Notes under the pieces: model-generated
What the model saw: only the letters and a program-made list of their open reading frames with translations
Told to the model about the DNA's origin: nothing
The model's database searches: none
In this document: piece by piece, positions 23,712 through 33,100 of the stretch
Layout of the letters: every line of letters starts with the position of its first letter
How positions within the stretch are numbered: position 1 is the first letter of the stretch
From: JAFDVL01 sp031409955
Lineage (GTDB): Bacteria > Acidobacteriota > Blastocatellia > RBC074
Assembly (NCBI GenBank): GCA_031409955.1
Contig: JANNYF010000050.1
Location: 1 to 34,466 of the forward strand
Direction of reading: 5' to 3'
DNA length: 34,466 nt
Position numbers and translations under genes: made by a program

Positions 23712-24050
23712 ATGTCTAATCACAGTGGCAGCTATATGCTCAATGAAGTGCTGCATGGTTTGCACGAAATGGGCTTTGTCAAAAAGTTCGGTCAACAGCA
23801 GGCTCAGCAATTTGTCTTGGAAATAACCAACCGGGCGTGCCGTCAATATGACTGTAACCAAGGCGAGATTCTGGATGAATTAGGCGTAGTGTACGGCATT
23901 TGTGCCTACTGTCTGCAACCCGCCCCCAAGATCATTGAAGACGGGTGCCTGCCATGTCGCGCTGAGCATTATGATCCAGAAGAGCTTACGCCAGCGGAAA
24001 GAAAACGGCTGAAAAAAGCTGTGGCTACGGCACAGACCACACCCAACTGA
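23712..24050 (+). CDS. Small zinc-ribbon-like protein of unknown function
   Basis: A 112-aa protein, not recognised. The start is set by AAAGGAG, which overlaps the stop of the nuclease gene, so the two are probably translated together. The N-terminal half is helical (SYMLNEVLHGLHEMGFVKKF, QQAQQFVLEITNRACR). The middle has two CxxC pairs (GICAYCLQ and GCLPCRAE) about 14 residues apart, a plausible zinc ribbon. A basic C-terminal tail follows (PAERKRLKKAVATA). It could be a nucleic-acid-binding partner of the Rpn nuclease or a redox protein serving the ETF system; the sequence does not decide. It lies 23 nt before the ETF:quinone oxidoreductase gene. Confidence 0.65.
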   Translation: MSNHSGSYMLNEVLHGLHEMGFVKKFGQQQAQQFVLEITNRACRQYDCNQGEILDELGVVYGICAYCLQPAPKIIEDGCLPCRAEHYDPEELTPAERKRLKKAVATAQTTPN

Positions 24051-24073
24051 GGAAAGCTGACATCGGTATACCT

Positions 24074-25747
24074 ATGGAAATCGAACGCGAAAGTTTGGAA
24101 GTTGACGTCTTATTCGTCGGCGCAGGTCCGGCCTCGTTGGCAGGCGCATTGAAATTGCGCCAACTCGTCAATGCCCACAACGAACAAGCCGAAAAAACAG
24201 GCGGCAAAAGTCTCGGCGAAATTTCAATCTGCGTGATTGAAAAAGGCCGCGAAGTCGGCGCACACATGTGTTCTGGCGCAGTGATGGACATTCGCGTATT
24301 GCAAGAGTTGCTGCCGAATTACGAAGAGCTGGGCGCGCCGCTCGAATCCATCGTCACCGAAGAAGACGTTTCTTACTTGACCGCCACAGGCAAAATCAAA
24401 TTCCCGATCATTCCGCCGCCGCTCAATAATCACGGCAAATATGTGGTCTCGCTCAACAAACTGATTCGGTGGCTCGGCCCGCTTGTCGAAGCGGCGGGCG
24501 TGGACATTTACCCTGAATTTCCAGGCGCTGCTGTGTTGTATGACAACGATCAAGTCATCGGCGTGCAAACGGGCGACAAAGGCATCGGCAAAGATGGCGA
24601 GCCGAAAGACAACTTTGAGCCGGGCGCAAATCTGCTCGCCAAAGTCACCGTCTTCGGCGAAGGCGCGCGCGGATCGTTGACGAAGAAACTGGTCGAAAAA
24701 CTCAAACTCGATCAGGGGCGCAATCCGCAGGTCTATTCGACCGGCGTCAAAGAAATCTGGGAGTTGCCGAAAGGTCGCATCAAACCGGGCTTCGTGATGC
24801 ACGCGCTGGGCTATCCGCTGCCGAATGACATTTACGGCGGAAGCTTTGTGTATGGGATGCAAAACGATTTGCTCGACATCGGATTAGTCATTGGATTGGA
24901 CTATCGCAATCCGCACACCGACCCGCATCGTTTGTTTCAGCAATTCAAAGAGCATCCGCACATCGCCAAAATGCTGGAAGGCGGCAAGATGCTGTATTAC
25001 GGCGCAAAGACGATTCCGATGGGCGGCTACTTTGCGCAGCCAAAATATTATGGCGACGGCTTTTGCATCATTGGTGATTCGGCGAGCTTCCTGAATTCAC
25101 AAAAGCTCAAAGGCATTCACTTAGGGATGCAGTCAGGAGTTTTTGCAGCACAGGCGATTTTTGAGGCGTTGCTCGCGGACAAGTACGACGACGCGCAATT
25201 GAAGCGGTACTACGATTTGGTCGAAGGCAGTTACGTCAAAAAAGAGTTGTACGAAGTCCGCAACTTCCATCAGGCATTTGAGCATGGACGCGTGCGCGGT
25301 TTGATCGAAAGCGGTTTGCAGTACATCACGGGTGGAGCAGGCTTGCGCGGTGATTTGCGCAACGTCAAACCCGGTCACGAAGTCATGCAAAAAATCTCTG
25401 GCCAGCTTGACCCAAAGCCAATGCCGTTCGACAAGAAACTCACCTTCGACAAACTGACGGACGTCTATCACGCCAGCGTCGAACACAGCGAAGATCAACC
25501 GTCACACTTGAAGATTCTTGATCTAAACATTTGCGTCGAACGCTGCACGAAGGAATACGGCAATCCGTGTCAGCATTTTTGCCCGGCTGCTGTGTACGAA
25601 ATCGAAGAGGTGGACGGCGGGCGCAGGCCAAAAGTCAACTTCTCGAACTGCGTGCATTGCAAGACGTGCGACATTATGGACCCGTACCAGATTATTGATT
25701 GGGTCACGCCCGAAGGCGGCGGCGGCCCGAATTACATTAACACTTAG
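24074..25747 (+). CDS. Electron transfer flavoprotein:quinone oxidoreductase (ETF-QO)
   Basis: A 557-aa ETFDH/FixC-type flavo-iron-sulfur protein that receives electrons from EtfAB and reduces membrane quinone. FAD binding is shown by VLFVGAGPASLAGALKL near residue 15 and by YYGDGFCIIGDSASFLNSQKL in the middle. The quinone-domain segments KLIRWLGPLVEAAGVDIYPE and FAQPKYYGDG are typical. The C terminus has the single 4Fe-4S site: Cys503 (HFCPAAVYE) and Cys526, Cys529, Cys532 (NCVHCKTCDI). Its length is that of the full mammalian and bacterial enzyme. The protein is monotopic in the membrane. Its place downstream of etfBA supports a complete ETF-to-quinone chain for fatty-acid or amino-acid oxidation. 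Confidence 0.95.
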   Translation: MEIERESLEVDVLFVGAGPASLAGALKLRQLVNAHNEQAEKTGGKSLGEISICVIEKGREVGAHMCSGAVMDIRVLQELLPNYEELGAPLESIVTEEDVSYLTATGKIKFPIIPPPLNNHGKYVVSLNKLIRWLGPLVEAAGVDIYPEFPGAAVLYDNDQVIGVQTGDKGIGKDGEPKDNFEPGANLLAKVTVFGEGARGSLTKKLVEKLKLDQGRNPQVYSTGVKEIWELPKGRIKPGFVMHALGYPLPNDIYGGSFVYGMQNDLLDIGLVIGLDYRNPHTDPHRLFQQFKEHPHIAKMLEGGKMLYYGAKTIPMGGYFAQPKYYGDGFCIIGDSASFLNSQKLKGIHLGMQSGVFAAQAIFEALLADKYDDAQLKRYYDLVEGSYVKKELYEVRNFHQAFEHGRVRGLIESGLQYITGGAGLRGDLRNVKPGHEVMQKISGQLDPKPMPFDKKLTFDKLTDVYHASVEHSEDQPSHLKILDLNICVERCTKEYGNPCQHFCPAAVYEIEEVDGGRRPKVNFSNCVHCKTCDIMDPYQIIDWVTPEGGGGPNYINT

Positions 25748-25750
25748 CTT

Positions 25751-25883
25751 TTAGCCGCGAATTGACGCGAATTACCGCGAATTGAATCAGCCAATCGCTG
25801 GTTTCAGATAGGCTTGCTGAAGACTTATACCAAACCGCTCAAGCAAAAATAATTCGCGCTAATTCGCGCTAATTCGCGGCTAA
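25751..25883. repeat. Inverted repeat of AATTCGCG units (33-bp arms)
   Basis: The arms start at 25751 (TTAGCCGCGAATT...) and end at 25883. The complement of 25851-25883 matches 25751-25783 at 30 of 33 positions. Each arm is three iterated CGCGAATT units. The loop of about 67 nt holds no gene. The right arm ends 16 nt before the next start codon. Confidence 0.8.
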
Positions 25884-25899
25884 AAAATCAGGAGACAAC

Positions 25900-26340
25900 A
25901 TGGCAACCGCAGAAGATGCAAGATTGATTTTACAACTCTACGAAATGCGCCGCGAAGAGGTCATGCGCAAAGCGCGCGGCTTCATGACCGGCCCAGAATT
26001 TTTGCCCACCAGTGCCAAAGAAATCATGGACATGATCTGGAGCGATCCGCAAAAGAGCGCCTGGTTCCGGCAAGCATCAACGTATTGGGACATGGCCGCC
26101 GCGCTGGTCAATCACGGCGCGATTGACGAAGCATTGTTCTTCGATACGAATGGAGAATATCTGGCCATTTGGTCCAAGATCGGCGAGTTCGTTCCTGAAC
26201 TGCGCGAATCGTTGGGGCCGCAGTTCCTGAAAAATCTGGAGCAATTAGTCGCCAAACAACCGAACGGCGCAATGCGGCTTCAGATCATGAAAGAACGCTA
26301 CAAGAAAATGGCGGAGATGCGTGCCGCCAAACCAGCCTAA
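25900..26340 (+). CDS. Conserved acidobacterial-type protein of unknown function
   Basis: A 146-aa soluble, mostly helical protein. It resembles a family I recall from Acidobacteriota (start MATAEDARLILQLYEMRREE; core QASTYWDMAAALVNHGAIDE, LFFDTNGEYLAIWSKIGEF), perhaps DUF4760-like; the name is not certain. There is no signal peptide, membrane helix or catalytic motif, and Trp and Tyr are grouped in the centre (AWFRQASTYWDM, YLAIWSK). CAGGAG precedes the ATG. It lies 12 nt upstream of a glycine-zipper gene and 152 nt after the ETF-QO gene, with the AATTCGCG repeat between. No role can be given. Confidence 0.6.
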   Translation: MATAEDARLILQLYEMRREEVMRKARGFMTGPEFLPTSAKEIMDMIWSDPQKSAWFRQASTYWDMAAALVNHGAIDEALFFDTNGEYLAIWSKIGEFVPELRESLGPQFLKNLEQLVAKQPNGAMRLQIMKERYKKMAEMRAAKPA

Positions 26341-26352
26341 GAGGGAAAGAAT

Positions 26353-26640
26353 ATGCAAAGAATAAAATTGGTTCGCATCATTGCGCTGCTTCTCATTACT
26401 GGCCTCATGGCCTCAAGCCTGATTGTGAGCGCAGGGGCAACCCCGCAACGACGCAATCCTGAAGCGGGCAAGAAAAAAGCCGCGAAGCGCATTGGGATTG
26501 GCGCGGCCATTGGCGGTGCTGCCGGAGGATTGATTGGCGGTCGAAAAGGAGCGCTCATTGGCGCTGGCGTGGGTGCTGGCGGAGGCACGATTTATCACGT
26601 CCGCAAGAAACGCAAAACCGCGCGGCGCAAACGTCACTAA
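26353..26640 (+). CDS. Exported glycine-zipper protein
   Basis: A 95-aa protein with signal peptide (IALLLITGLMASSLIVSAGA) followed by a basic linker and a glycine zipper: RIGIGAAIGGAAGGLIGGRK then GALIGAGVGAGGGTIYHV. The tail is very basic (RKKRKTARRKRH). Gly-xxx-Gly zippers pack tightly in membranes, and this domain type (YMGG/Gly-zipper) occurs in outer-membrane lipoproteins and stress proteins. There is no lipobox Cys, so it is not a lipoprotein. GAGGGAAAG precedes the ATG and it is 12 nt after the previous gene. Its role in the envelope is inferred from composition. Confidence 0.75.
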   Translation: MQRIKLVRIIALLLITGLMASSLIVSAGATPQRRNPEAGKKKAAKRIGIGAAIGGAAGGLIGGRKGALIGAGVGAGGGTIYHVRKKRKTARRKRH

Positions 26641-26667
26641 GGATTGAAAATAAAATAAGAGTGCCAA

Positions 26668-26776
26668 CCACGGGGAGTACGGGGGACACGGGGCAGAGGC
26701 CAAGGGGCGAAACGAATAGGTTGTCGTCTCCCGCGCAGTAAGCTGGTACTTCCCGTGTTCCCCGTGCTCCCCGTGG
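26668..26776. repeat. Inverted repeat of CACGGGGA units (about 26-bp arms)
   Basis: The arm 26668-26693 (CCACGGGGAGTACGGGGGAC...) pairs with 26751-26776 (...CCGTGCTCCCCGTGG) with a few mismatches. In translation it yields NHGEHGEHG-type peptides, which I recall as a common artefact in this group. It lies in the 294-bp gap 26641-26934. Confidence 0.75.
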
Positions 26777-26808
26777 TTCACTTGGAAGAGTTATTTAATT
26801 TCTACTCC

Positions 26809-26914
26809 TTAGGCGCGAATTAGGATGAGCTTCGGGCTTTAGGATTTGACCGGAAGCAATATCTAATATCTGGTCAATTTTTAATTCGCGCCTAATTCGC
26901 GTCAATTCGCGGCT
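26809..26914. repeat. Second AATTCGCG-unit inverted repeat
   Basis: TTAGGCGCGAATTA (26809-26822) and TAATTCGCGCCTAA (26882-26895) are perfect 14-bp arms. The right side continues with AATTCGCGTC and AATTCGCGGC, like the repeat at 25751-25883. It ends 20 nt before the YpdA-like start codon. Confidence 0.75.
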
Positions 26915-26934
26915 AAAATCCACAGCAAAAAACA

Positions 26935-27936
26935 ATGAAACTTCACGACGTAATTGTCATTGGCGGCGGCCCCACCGGCTTGGCGTGCGCGATTGAAGCG
27001 CAGCGCGCCGGGCTGGATTATTTGGTGCTTGAAAAGGGCTGTCTCGTCAATTCGCTCTACCATTATCCAACGCAGATGATTTTTTTCACGACGCCGGAAT
27101 TGCTGGAAATCGGTGATCTGCCGTTTGTCTGCGAACGCGAAAAACCGAATCGCATCGAAGCGCTCAAATACTACCGCCGCGTTGCCGACACGTATCGGTT
27201 GCAGGTGAATCAATACGAAAAGGTCATCCACGTCACAGGCAGCGATGGCAACTTTCGCGTCGAGACCGAATTGCAGGCAACGGGCGAGCATCGCAGCTAT
27301 CACACGCGCAAGCTGATTGTTTCGATTGGCTACTACGATCAGCCCAATCGCATGGGCATCCTCGGCGAAGAGTTGCCGAAAGTTTCGCATTACTACAAAG
27401 ACGCGCATCCGTATTACAACCGCGACGTGGCGGTGATTGGGGCAGGTAATTCTGCTGCCTTAGCCGCGTTGGATTTGCACCGACACGGCGCGCGCGTGAC
27501 GATGATTCATCGCGGCGCGGCGCTCAAACCAACGATCAAATATTGGATTCTGCCGGACATCGAAAACCGCCTGAAAGCGAGCGAAGTCACCGCGCAGTTC
27601 CATTCCATCGTGAGTGAAATCACGGAGACGGCGATTCGTATTCGCAACCTGGAAACAGGCACGGAAACGGAGTTGCCGAATGATTTCGTCTTTGCGCTGA
27701 CGGGCTATCACGTAGACAACGACTTTTTGCAGCGCCTGGGCATTGCGATTGATCCGGCGACGTGGAAACCGCAGTTCAATACCGAAACATTGGAATCCAA
27801 TATTGCGGGAATTTATCTGGCGGGCGTCACGATTGGCGGCAAAGATACAGGCAAGATTTTTATTGAAAACGGACGCTTTCACGGCGGGCAAATTATCAAG
27901 GCATTGCGGGAATCGGTACAGTACGGCGAGCAGTAG
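26935..27936 (+). CDS. ypdA: YpdA-like NAD(P)-dependent flavoprotein (putative bacillithiol disulfide reductase)
   Basis: A 333-aa flavoprotein of the thioredoxin-reductase-like fold. FAD is bound by IGGGPTGLACAIE (about 9-21) and NAD(P) by VIGAGNSAALAALDL (about 169-183). LEKGCLVNSLYHYPTQMIFF and PFVCEREKPNRIEALKYYRR match the YpdA family. YpdA (Bdr) reduces bacillithiol disulfide with NADPH. Like its relatives it lacks the CxxC of thioredoxin reductase; Cys36 in EKGCLVN is the conserved single cysteine. This implies that the organism makes bacillithiol. The stop codon lies inside a 25-bp dispersed repeat copy (27915-27939), so the last residues SVQYGEQ come from the repeat. The ribosome site is weak. 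Confidence 0.88.
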   Translation: MKLHDVIVIGGGPTGLACAIEAQRAGLDYLVLEKGCLVNSLYHYPTQMIFFTTPELLEIGDLPFVCEREKPNRIEALKYYRRVADTYRLQVNQYEKVIHVTGSDGNFRVETELQATGEHRSYHTRKLIVSIGYYDQPNRMGILGEELPKVSHYYKDAHPYYNRDVAVIGAGNSAALAALDLHRHGARVTMIHRGAALKPTIKYWILPDIENRLKASEVTAQFHSIVSEITETAIRIRNLETGTETELPNDFVFALTGYHVDNDFLQRLGIAIDPATWKPQFNTETLESNIAGIYLAGVTIGGKDTGKIFIENGRFHGGQIIKALRESVQYGEQ

Positions 27937-27939
27937 CGA
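27915..27939 (+). repeat. Single copy of the GGTACAGTACGGCGAG repeat at the ypdA stop
   Basis: This 25-mer differs by two bases from the complement of the arm at 12194-12218. It covers the last codons and the TAG of the YpdA-like gene. Confidence 0.75.
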
Positions 27940-27951
27940 GCTGGTGGAAAG

Positions 27952-28056
27952 AGAGATTACGGAACACACGAAAAAAACGAAACATACGGAAAAAGACCCG
28001 CTGCCAGTGGCAAAATTTCTGTTTGTTCCGTTATTTCCGTATGTTCCGTAATCTCT
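27952..28056. repeat. Inverted repeat of ACGGAACA units (about 40-bp arms)
   Basis: Arm 27952-27991 (AGAGATTACGGAACAC...) pairs imperfectly with 28017-28056 (...TATGTTCCGTAATCTCT). The outermost 15 bases are perfectly complementary. It lies between the YpdA-like gene and the ABC transporter, and has no following T-tract on the plus strand except TCTTTTCTTT. Confidence 0.7.
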
Positions 28057-28074
28057 TTTCTTTCCCTCGGCGAA

Positions 28075-28104
28075 TTGTACGGTCGTTTTGCGCCGTGCTA
28101 CAGT
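28075..28104 (+). promoter_or_regulatory. Possible promoter of the ABC transporter gene
   Basis: TTGTAC (28075-28080), 18-bp spacer, TACAGT (28099-28104). The start point would fall at about the ATG at 28111, implying a leaderless transcript; no Shine-Dalgarno is present. Confidence 0.4.
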
Positions 28105-28110
28105 TGGGCA

Positions 28111-29937
28111 ATGTCGTCAAGTCATCACGAAGAAGAACAACTCGGAAAAGTTTACAGCGGTCAGGCCACGAAACGGCTGATTAAATATCTGAAGCCATAT
28201 CGCAGCCTGGTGCTGTTGGCCTTGTTCCTGACCATCGTCGCCAATCTGGTGCGACAGATCGGCCCCTGGCTCACCCAAATCGCTATTGATCGCTACATTC
28301 AACCCGCGTTTGCCAAACAAATCGAAAACGTTGTCGCCTTTGATGGCATTGCGCGGATGGCGCTGTTTTTTGTGTTGATGATGGTGGCGACATTCGTGCT
28401 GTCGGTGTTTCAGGATGTCTTGCTGAACGTCATCGGGCAGCGCGTGATGCGCGATTTGCGCGATGAAATTTTTCGCAAATACCAATCCATCGAAGTCAGC
28501 TTTTACGATAAGAATCCCGTCGGGCGTTTGATGACGCGGCTGACCAACGATGTGGATTCGCTCAATGAATTGTTCACGGCGGGCGTGGTCGAAGTGCTCG
28601 GCGATATCGTCCTCATCGTCGGCGCATTGTGGATGTTGTTCTATTACAACTGGAAGCTGGCGCTTGTGTCATTGTTGGTTGTGCCGTTGTTGGTGGTGGC
28701 AACGGCGTGGTTTCAGCGCGGCGCGCGCGTGGGTTTTCGCGCGGTACGAACGAAGATTGCGCGGCTGAATGCCTTCACGCAGGAACATCTTTCAGGCGCG
28801 CAAACCGTGCAGCTTTTCAACCGCGAGCAGAAAGCCTTTCAGCAATTCGACGACATCAATCGTGCGCATTTGCAGGCGAATCTCGACACGATTTTTTACT
28901 TCGCCGTGTTTTATCCGCTCGTCGGATTGATCTCTTCGACGGGCATCGCAGTGTTGATCTGGTACGGCGGCGGGCTGACGATTCAGAATGCGATCACGCT
29001 CGGCACATTGGTCGCGTTCGTGCAATATACGCAGCGTTTGTGGATGCCGATTCAGGACATCAGCGATAAATACAACATTTTGCAAGCGGCGGTCATCGCG
29101 TCCGAACGCGTTTTCAAATTGCTGGACACACCGGATGGAATTACGTCGCCGGAACAAACAGCCACGATTGCAGCCAATGAAATCAAGGGTCAAATCGAAT
29201 TTCGCAATGTATGGTTCGCCTACAAAGACGAAGACTGGGTGCTGAAAGACGTGTCGTTTGTCGCGCAGCCGGGCGAGTCCATCGCGTTCGTCGGTGCGAC
29301 GGGTTCCGGCAAAACGACGATCACAAATTTGCTGATGAGGTTTTACGACATTCAGCGCGGCGAGATTTTGCTGGACGGCGTGAACATCCGCGCGTGGGAC
29401 TTGCAAACGCTGCGCGAAAACTTCGCGGTCGTGTTGCAAGATGTGTTTCTGTTTTCGGGTGATGTGGCCGCCAACATTCGGCTCGGCAAGCAAACCATTG
29501 CGCAAGATCAAGTCGAATGGGCGGCGCGCGAAGTGCAGGCCAGCAAGTTTATTGAAAAGCTCCCCGACCGCTATGCCACGACCGTCAAAGAACGCGGCGC
29601 AGGCTTTTCGGTCGGGCAAAAACAATTGATCTCCTTCGCCCGCGCGTTGGCCTTTGATCCGCGCATTCTGATCCTCGACGAAGCCACGTCCAGCATTGAT
29701 ACCGAAACTGAACAGCTCATCCAACAAGCCATCGAACGCGTGATGACCAATCGCACTTCGATCATCATTGCCCATCGCCTCTCGACGATTCAGCGCGTAG
29801 ACCAAATCATCGTGCTACACAAAGGCGAAATCCGCGAATCAGGCTCGCATCAGGAATTGCTCGGACAGCGCGGGATTTACTTCAAGCTGTACCAACTTCA
29901 GTACAAGGAAGAGGCCAGCGCGGTTACGGGGGATTGA
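28111..29937 (+). CDS. ABC exporter half-transporter (fused membrane and ATPase domains)
   Basis: A 608-aa ABCB/MsbA-type protein with a six-helix membrane domain (about 30-330) and an ATPase domain (about 355-590). Visible motifs are Walker A GATGSGKT (395-402), Q-loop VVLQDVFLFSGD, signature FSVGQ (499-503, in place of LSGGQ and usual for this subgroup), Walker B ILILDEA with Asp523 and Glu524, and the switch His in IIAHRLSTI. It would work as a homodimer or with another half-transporter to export lipids, peptides or drugs; no substrate is indicated. A further ATG at 28075 is upstream of the predicted -10 box, so 28111 is used. No partner gene is adjacent. Confidence 0.93.
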   Translation: MSSSHHEEEQLGKVYSGQATKRLIKYLKPYRSLVLLALFLTIVANLVRQIGPWLTQIAIDRYIQPAFAKQIENVVAFDGIARMALFFVLMMVATFVLSVFQDVLLNVIGQRVMRDLRDEIFRKYQSIEVSFYDKNPVGRLMTRLTNDVDSLNELFTAGVVEVLGDIVLIVGALWMLFYYNWKLALVSLLVVPLLVVATAWFQRGARVGFRAVRTKIARLNAFTQEHLSGAQTVQLFNREQKAFQQFDDINRAHLQANLDTIFYFAVFYPLVGLISSTGIAVLIWYGGGLTIQNAITLGTLVAFVQYTQRLWMPIQDISDKYNILQAAVIASERVFKLLDTPDGITSPEQTATIAANEIKGQIEFRNVWFAYKDEDWVLKDVSFVAQPGESIAFVGATGSGKTTITNLLMRFYDIQRGEILLDGVNIRAWDLQTLRENFAVVLQDVFLFSGDVAANIRLGKQTIAQDQVEWAAREVQASKFIEKLPDRYATTVKERGAGFSVGQKQLISFARALAFDPRILILDEATSSIDTETEQLIQQAIERVMTNRTSIIIAHRLSTIQRVDQIIVLHKGEIRESGSHQELLGQRGIYFKLYQLQYKEEASAVTGD

Positions 29938-30172
29938 ACCTCAGCCCAATCGGGTACTGACGCCGCCATTCATATTGCGGAAATCTTATTAAATACGAAA
30001 TTTTGGATATTGCTTCAGAGAATTGAACGTTTGGCTTCCCTCTCAATCCCTCTTTCATTGAGCCAAGTCGTTTATTTTCAGCGCCCTTGATGATAGCCTT
30101 CCAAATTGGTTTACAAATTGCTTAGAAATTGGTTTGGGTCTTTTGAATTAAATCCAGTTTTCAGGAGGGTAT
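29938..30172. other. 235-bp upstream region of the TonB receptor, no gene
   Basis: I see no ORF or RNA gene here. It is AT-richer than its surroundings, contains three near-copies of AAATTGGTTT/AAATTGCTT around 30102-30135, and ends in the strong Shine-Dalgarno AGGAGGG. A promoter is likely within it, but no clear -35/-10 pair stands out. Confidence 0.4.
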
Positions 30173-33100
30173 ATGTCAAGCAAATCAAAATTTCTCGTAT
30201 TGCTGCTCACGCTGTTGTTCGGTTTGTCAGCGGCAGGCTTAGCGCAATCCATTACCGCCAATATGTCCGGGCAGGTGTTGGATGAGCAACAAAAGGTTAT
30301 CCCGAGTGCGGTGGTCAAGGCGCGCAATGTAGCGACCAACACCACGCGCACTGTGACTTCAGATGGGGAAGGCCGCTATCGGTTTCCAAATCTGCCTACT
30401 GGCACGTATGAATTAACCGTGGAAGCGAACGGCTTTGCTAAGCTCGTGCGCACGGGCATCACGTTGCAGGTCAATCAGGACGCAGTCATTGACGCGACGA
30501 TGAAAGTTTCGACCGTCACGGAGGTGGTGACGATCACGGAAAACGCCTCCATTCTCAACACGACGAATTCGGAAGTCAGCACGCGGTTTGACGAAAAGCG
30601 CCTTTCCGAATTGCCGATTGCGACGAATCGCAACGTCTTCAATGTCGTGCTTTCCGCGCCCGGTGTCAGCCAATTGGGTAGTGGGCAATCCAGCTTTGCC
30701 AATGGAATCAGCTTTTCGGCCAATGGTGGTCGGGTCCGCTCTAACAACTTCATTATTGATGGGCAGGACAGCAATGATCCCAGCGTCGCGGGTGGTCAGC
30801 AGGCCATGAACAACCCTGACCTCGTCCAAGAATTGCGCCTGATTACCAATCAGTTTGCGCCCGAGTTTGGTCGTAATTCAGGCTCGGTCGTCAGCGTTGT
30901 GACCAAGAGTGGAACCAACCAATATCACGGTTCGGCCTTCTGGTTCCACAACGACAACCATCAGAATGCTTGCAGCAATACGGATAAGGCGGGCAAGCCC
31001 GGCGGCTTCTGTACTCCCACCGGAACAGGGGCGAAGAAAGGCTCGCCGTTCCGCCTGGAAAATCAAATCGGTGGCACGGTTGGGGGACCAATGCTGCTTC
31101 CACGTTTTGGCGAAGGTGGCCCTTCGATTTATGACGGCAAAGACAAATCGTGGTTCTTTGCTTCGGTGCAGCGGTGGACAGATCGGCAACTCGGTTCCGG
31201 CTCGACACTGAATGGTGCGCCGACCGAAGCAGGGCGGCAAATTCTGCAACAAGCCGCAGGCAGCCGCCCGCAAGTGGCCGCGTTACTGCGCTTCTTGCCT
31301 GCCGCGCAAACCCCAACCGGGCAAAGTGCCGCGTTCACGCTGAACGGGCAAAATTACACGATTCCGCTGGGATCATTGACCGGCGCGGCATCGTTCAAGT
31401 TTAATGATTGGCAATGGTCTACCCGCTTTGATCATCAGTTCAATGAGAACAATCGGTTCAGCGCGCGCTATTTGTACGATAGCAGCCAAACTACTGGAAC
31501 AGGGCAAGTAACGCCGCCAGGGCTGACGACCGCCAACACGACCCGGACGCAATCGCTGGCTTTCTCGCTCAACTCGGTACTTTCGCAACGACTGGTCAAC
31601 GAAGTGCGTCTGGGCTATCAACGCTTTGGCTCGACCACGTCATCCAGCGATCCGAACTCAGAGACAATTCCCTCGCTTGAAATCTCTGAACTGGGCTTGA
31701 CCGGATTCAATGCCGCAGCCAGCCGCACCGCCATCGGCCTGGCCGTCAACCTGCCGCAGTTCCGCTTCAACAACACGTATCAATTGATGGATACGATGTC
31801 GTACAGCGCAGGCAATCACAACCTGAAATTTGGGGTAGACATTCAGAAGCGCGAGGTCAAATCGTTCTTCTTCCCGACGATTCGTGGCTTGCTGCGGTAT
31901 GCCACGTTACAGCGGTTCGTGAATGACACAGCGGATGCGGCGAACATCAACAAACCGCTGGCGGGTGGTTCGGAAATCCAGTACTACAATTTCTGGGACA
32001 ATTATTTCTTCTGGCAGGATGAATGGAAAATTCGTCCGGGCCTTACTTTCACTTACGGTTTGCGCTACGAGTTGCCGAACAACTCCGTCGCCAATCTGGT
32101 GCCGTTCAATGACAAGATCGTCGCGGCGGCAGGCAATGACGAGCGGTATCGCTTCACGCCTGTTCCTAAGCGGGATCGCAATAACTTGCAACCGCGGTTG
32201 GGCTTCAACTGGCGCATCAATGGACTCGGATTTTTGTCCGGGCAGGATAAATTGGTGTTGCGCGGTGGCTATGCCCGGACAAATGATGCGTCATTCATCA
32301 ACATCAACCTGAACATCGCCAGCGCCTTCCCCTTTGTCGCCGCCATCAGCTTGCCGACAGTGGCGCAAACGACTGGCGGCCCAGCGGTGAACAATGCGTT
32401 CACGGCTTTGCCTGCGGCGCAACCGGCAGGACTCAATCCGTTGACCTTAACGCGGACGATTGTGGGCGGCGACTTCCGCGCACCAGCCTACGATCAATTC
32501 AGCCTGGAATTGCAACGTGAATTGGGTGCCGACATGGTTTTCAAAGTTGGCTATGTGGGAACCAAGGGAGCAGGGCTGTTCCAAACGTTGGATGGCAACC
32601 CGCAAAAAATCGGTTGTGTGAAACCTGCGACCGAACCGAATCCGAATTTCTGCCGGGCGGATGCCACACGGGGCGTGATTCGGTTGCGTGCGAACGCGGC
32701 TTCGTCCATCTATCATTCGTTACAGGTCAGTATGGACAAGCGGTTGAGCAAGAACTTCAGCGCGGGCATCCATTACACCTGGAGCGCGTTTATTGATACC
32801 GCGTCGGAAATCTTCAATCCGTCCAGCGGTGAAGTCGCCGTCGCACAGGATTCGTTCAATATCCGCGCGGATCGTGGCCGTTCGGCTTATGACCGTCCGC
32901 ATCGGTTGACGGGGAACGTCGTGTACGAATTACCGATTTTCCGCGAGCAGAAAGGATTTGTCGGTCGTGTTCTGGGCGGCTGGCAAATCAATTCGTTCTT
33001 CACGTTGCAGAGCGGCGCGCCGTTCACGCCCCTGAATGGTTCTGACCCAGCAGGCGCGTTGAGCGGGATTGATTCGCTGGTGGGCAGCGCGATTCGCCCG

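Noticed and set aside
28792..29805. 337-aa open frame on the minus strand opposite the ABC transporter
   Set aside because: Antisense shadow of a gene with all ABC motifs; the product is Arg/His-rich and has no domain pattern.
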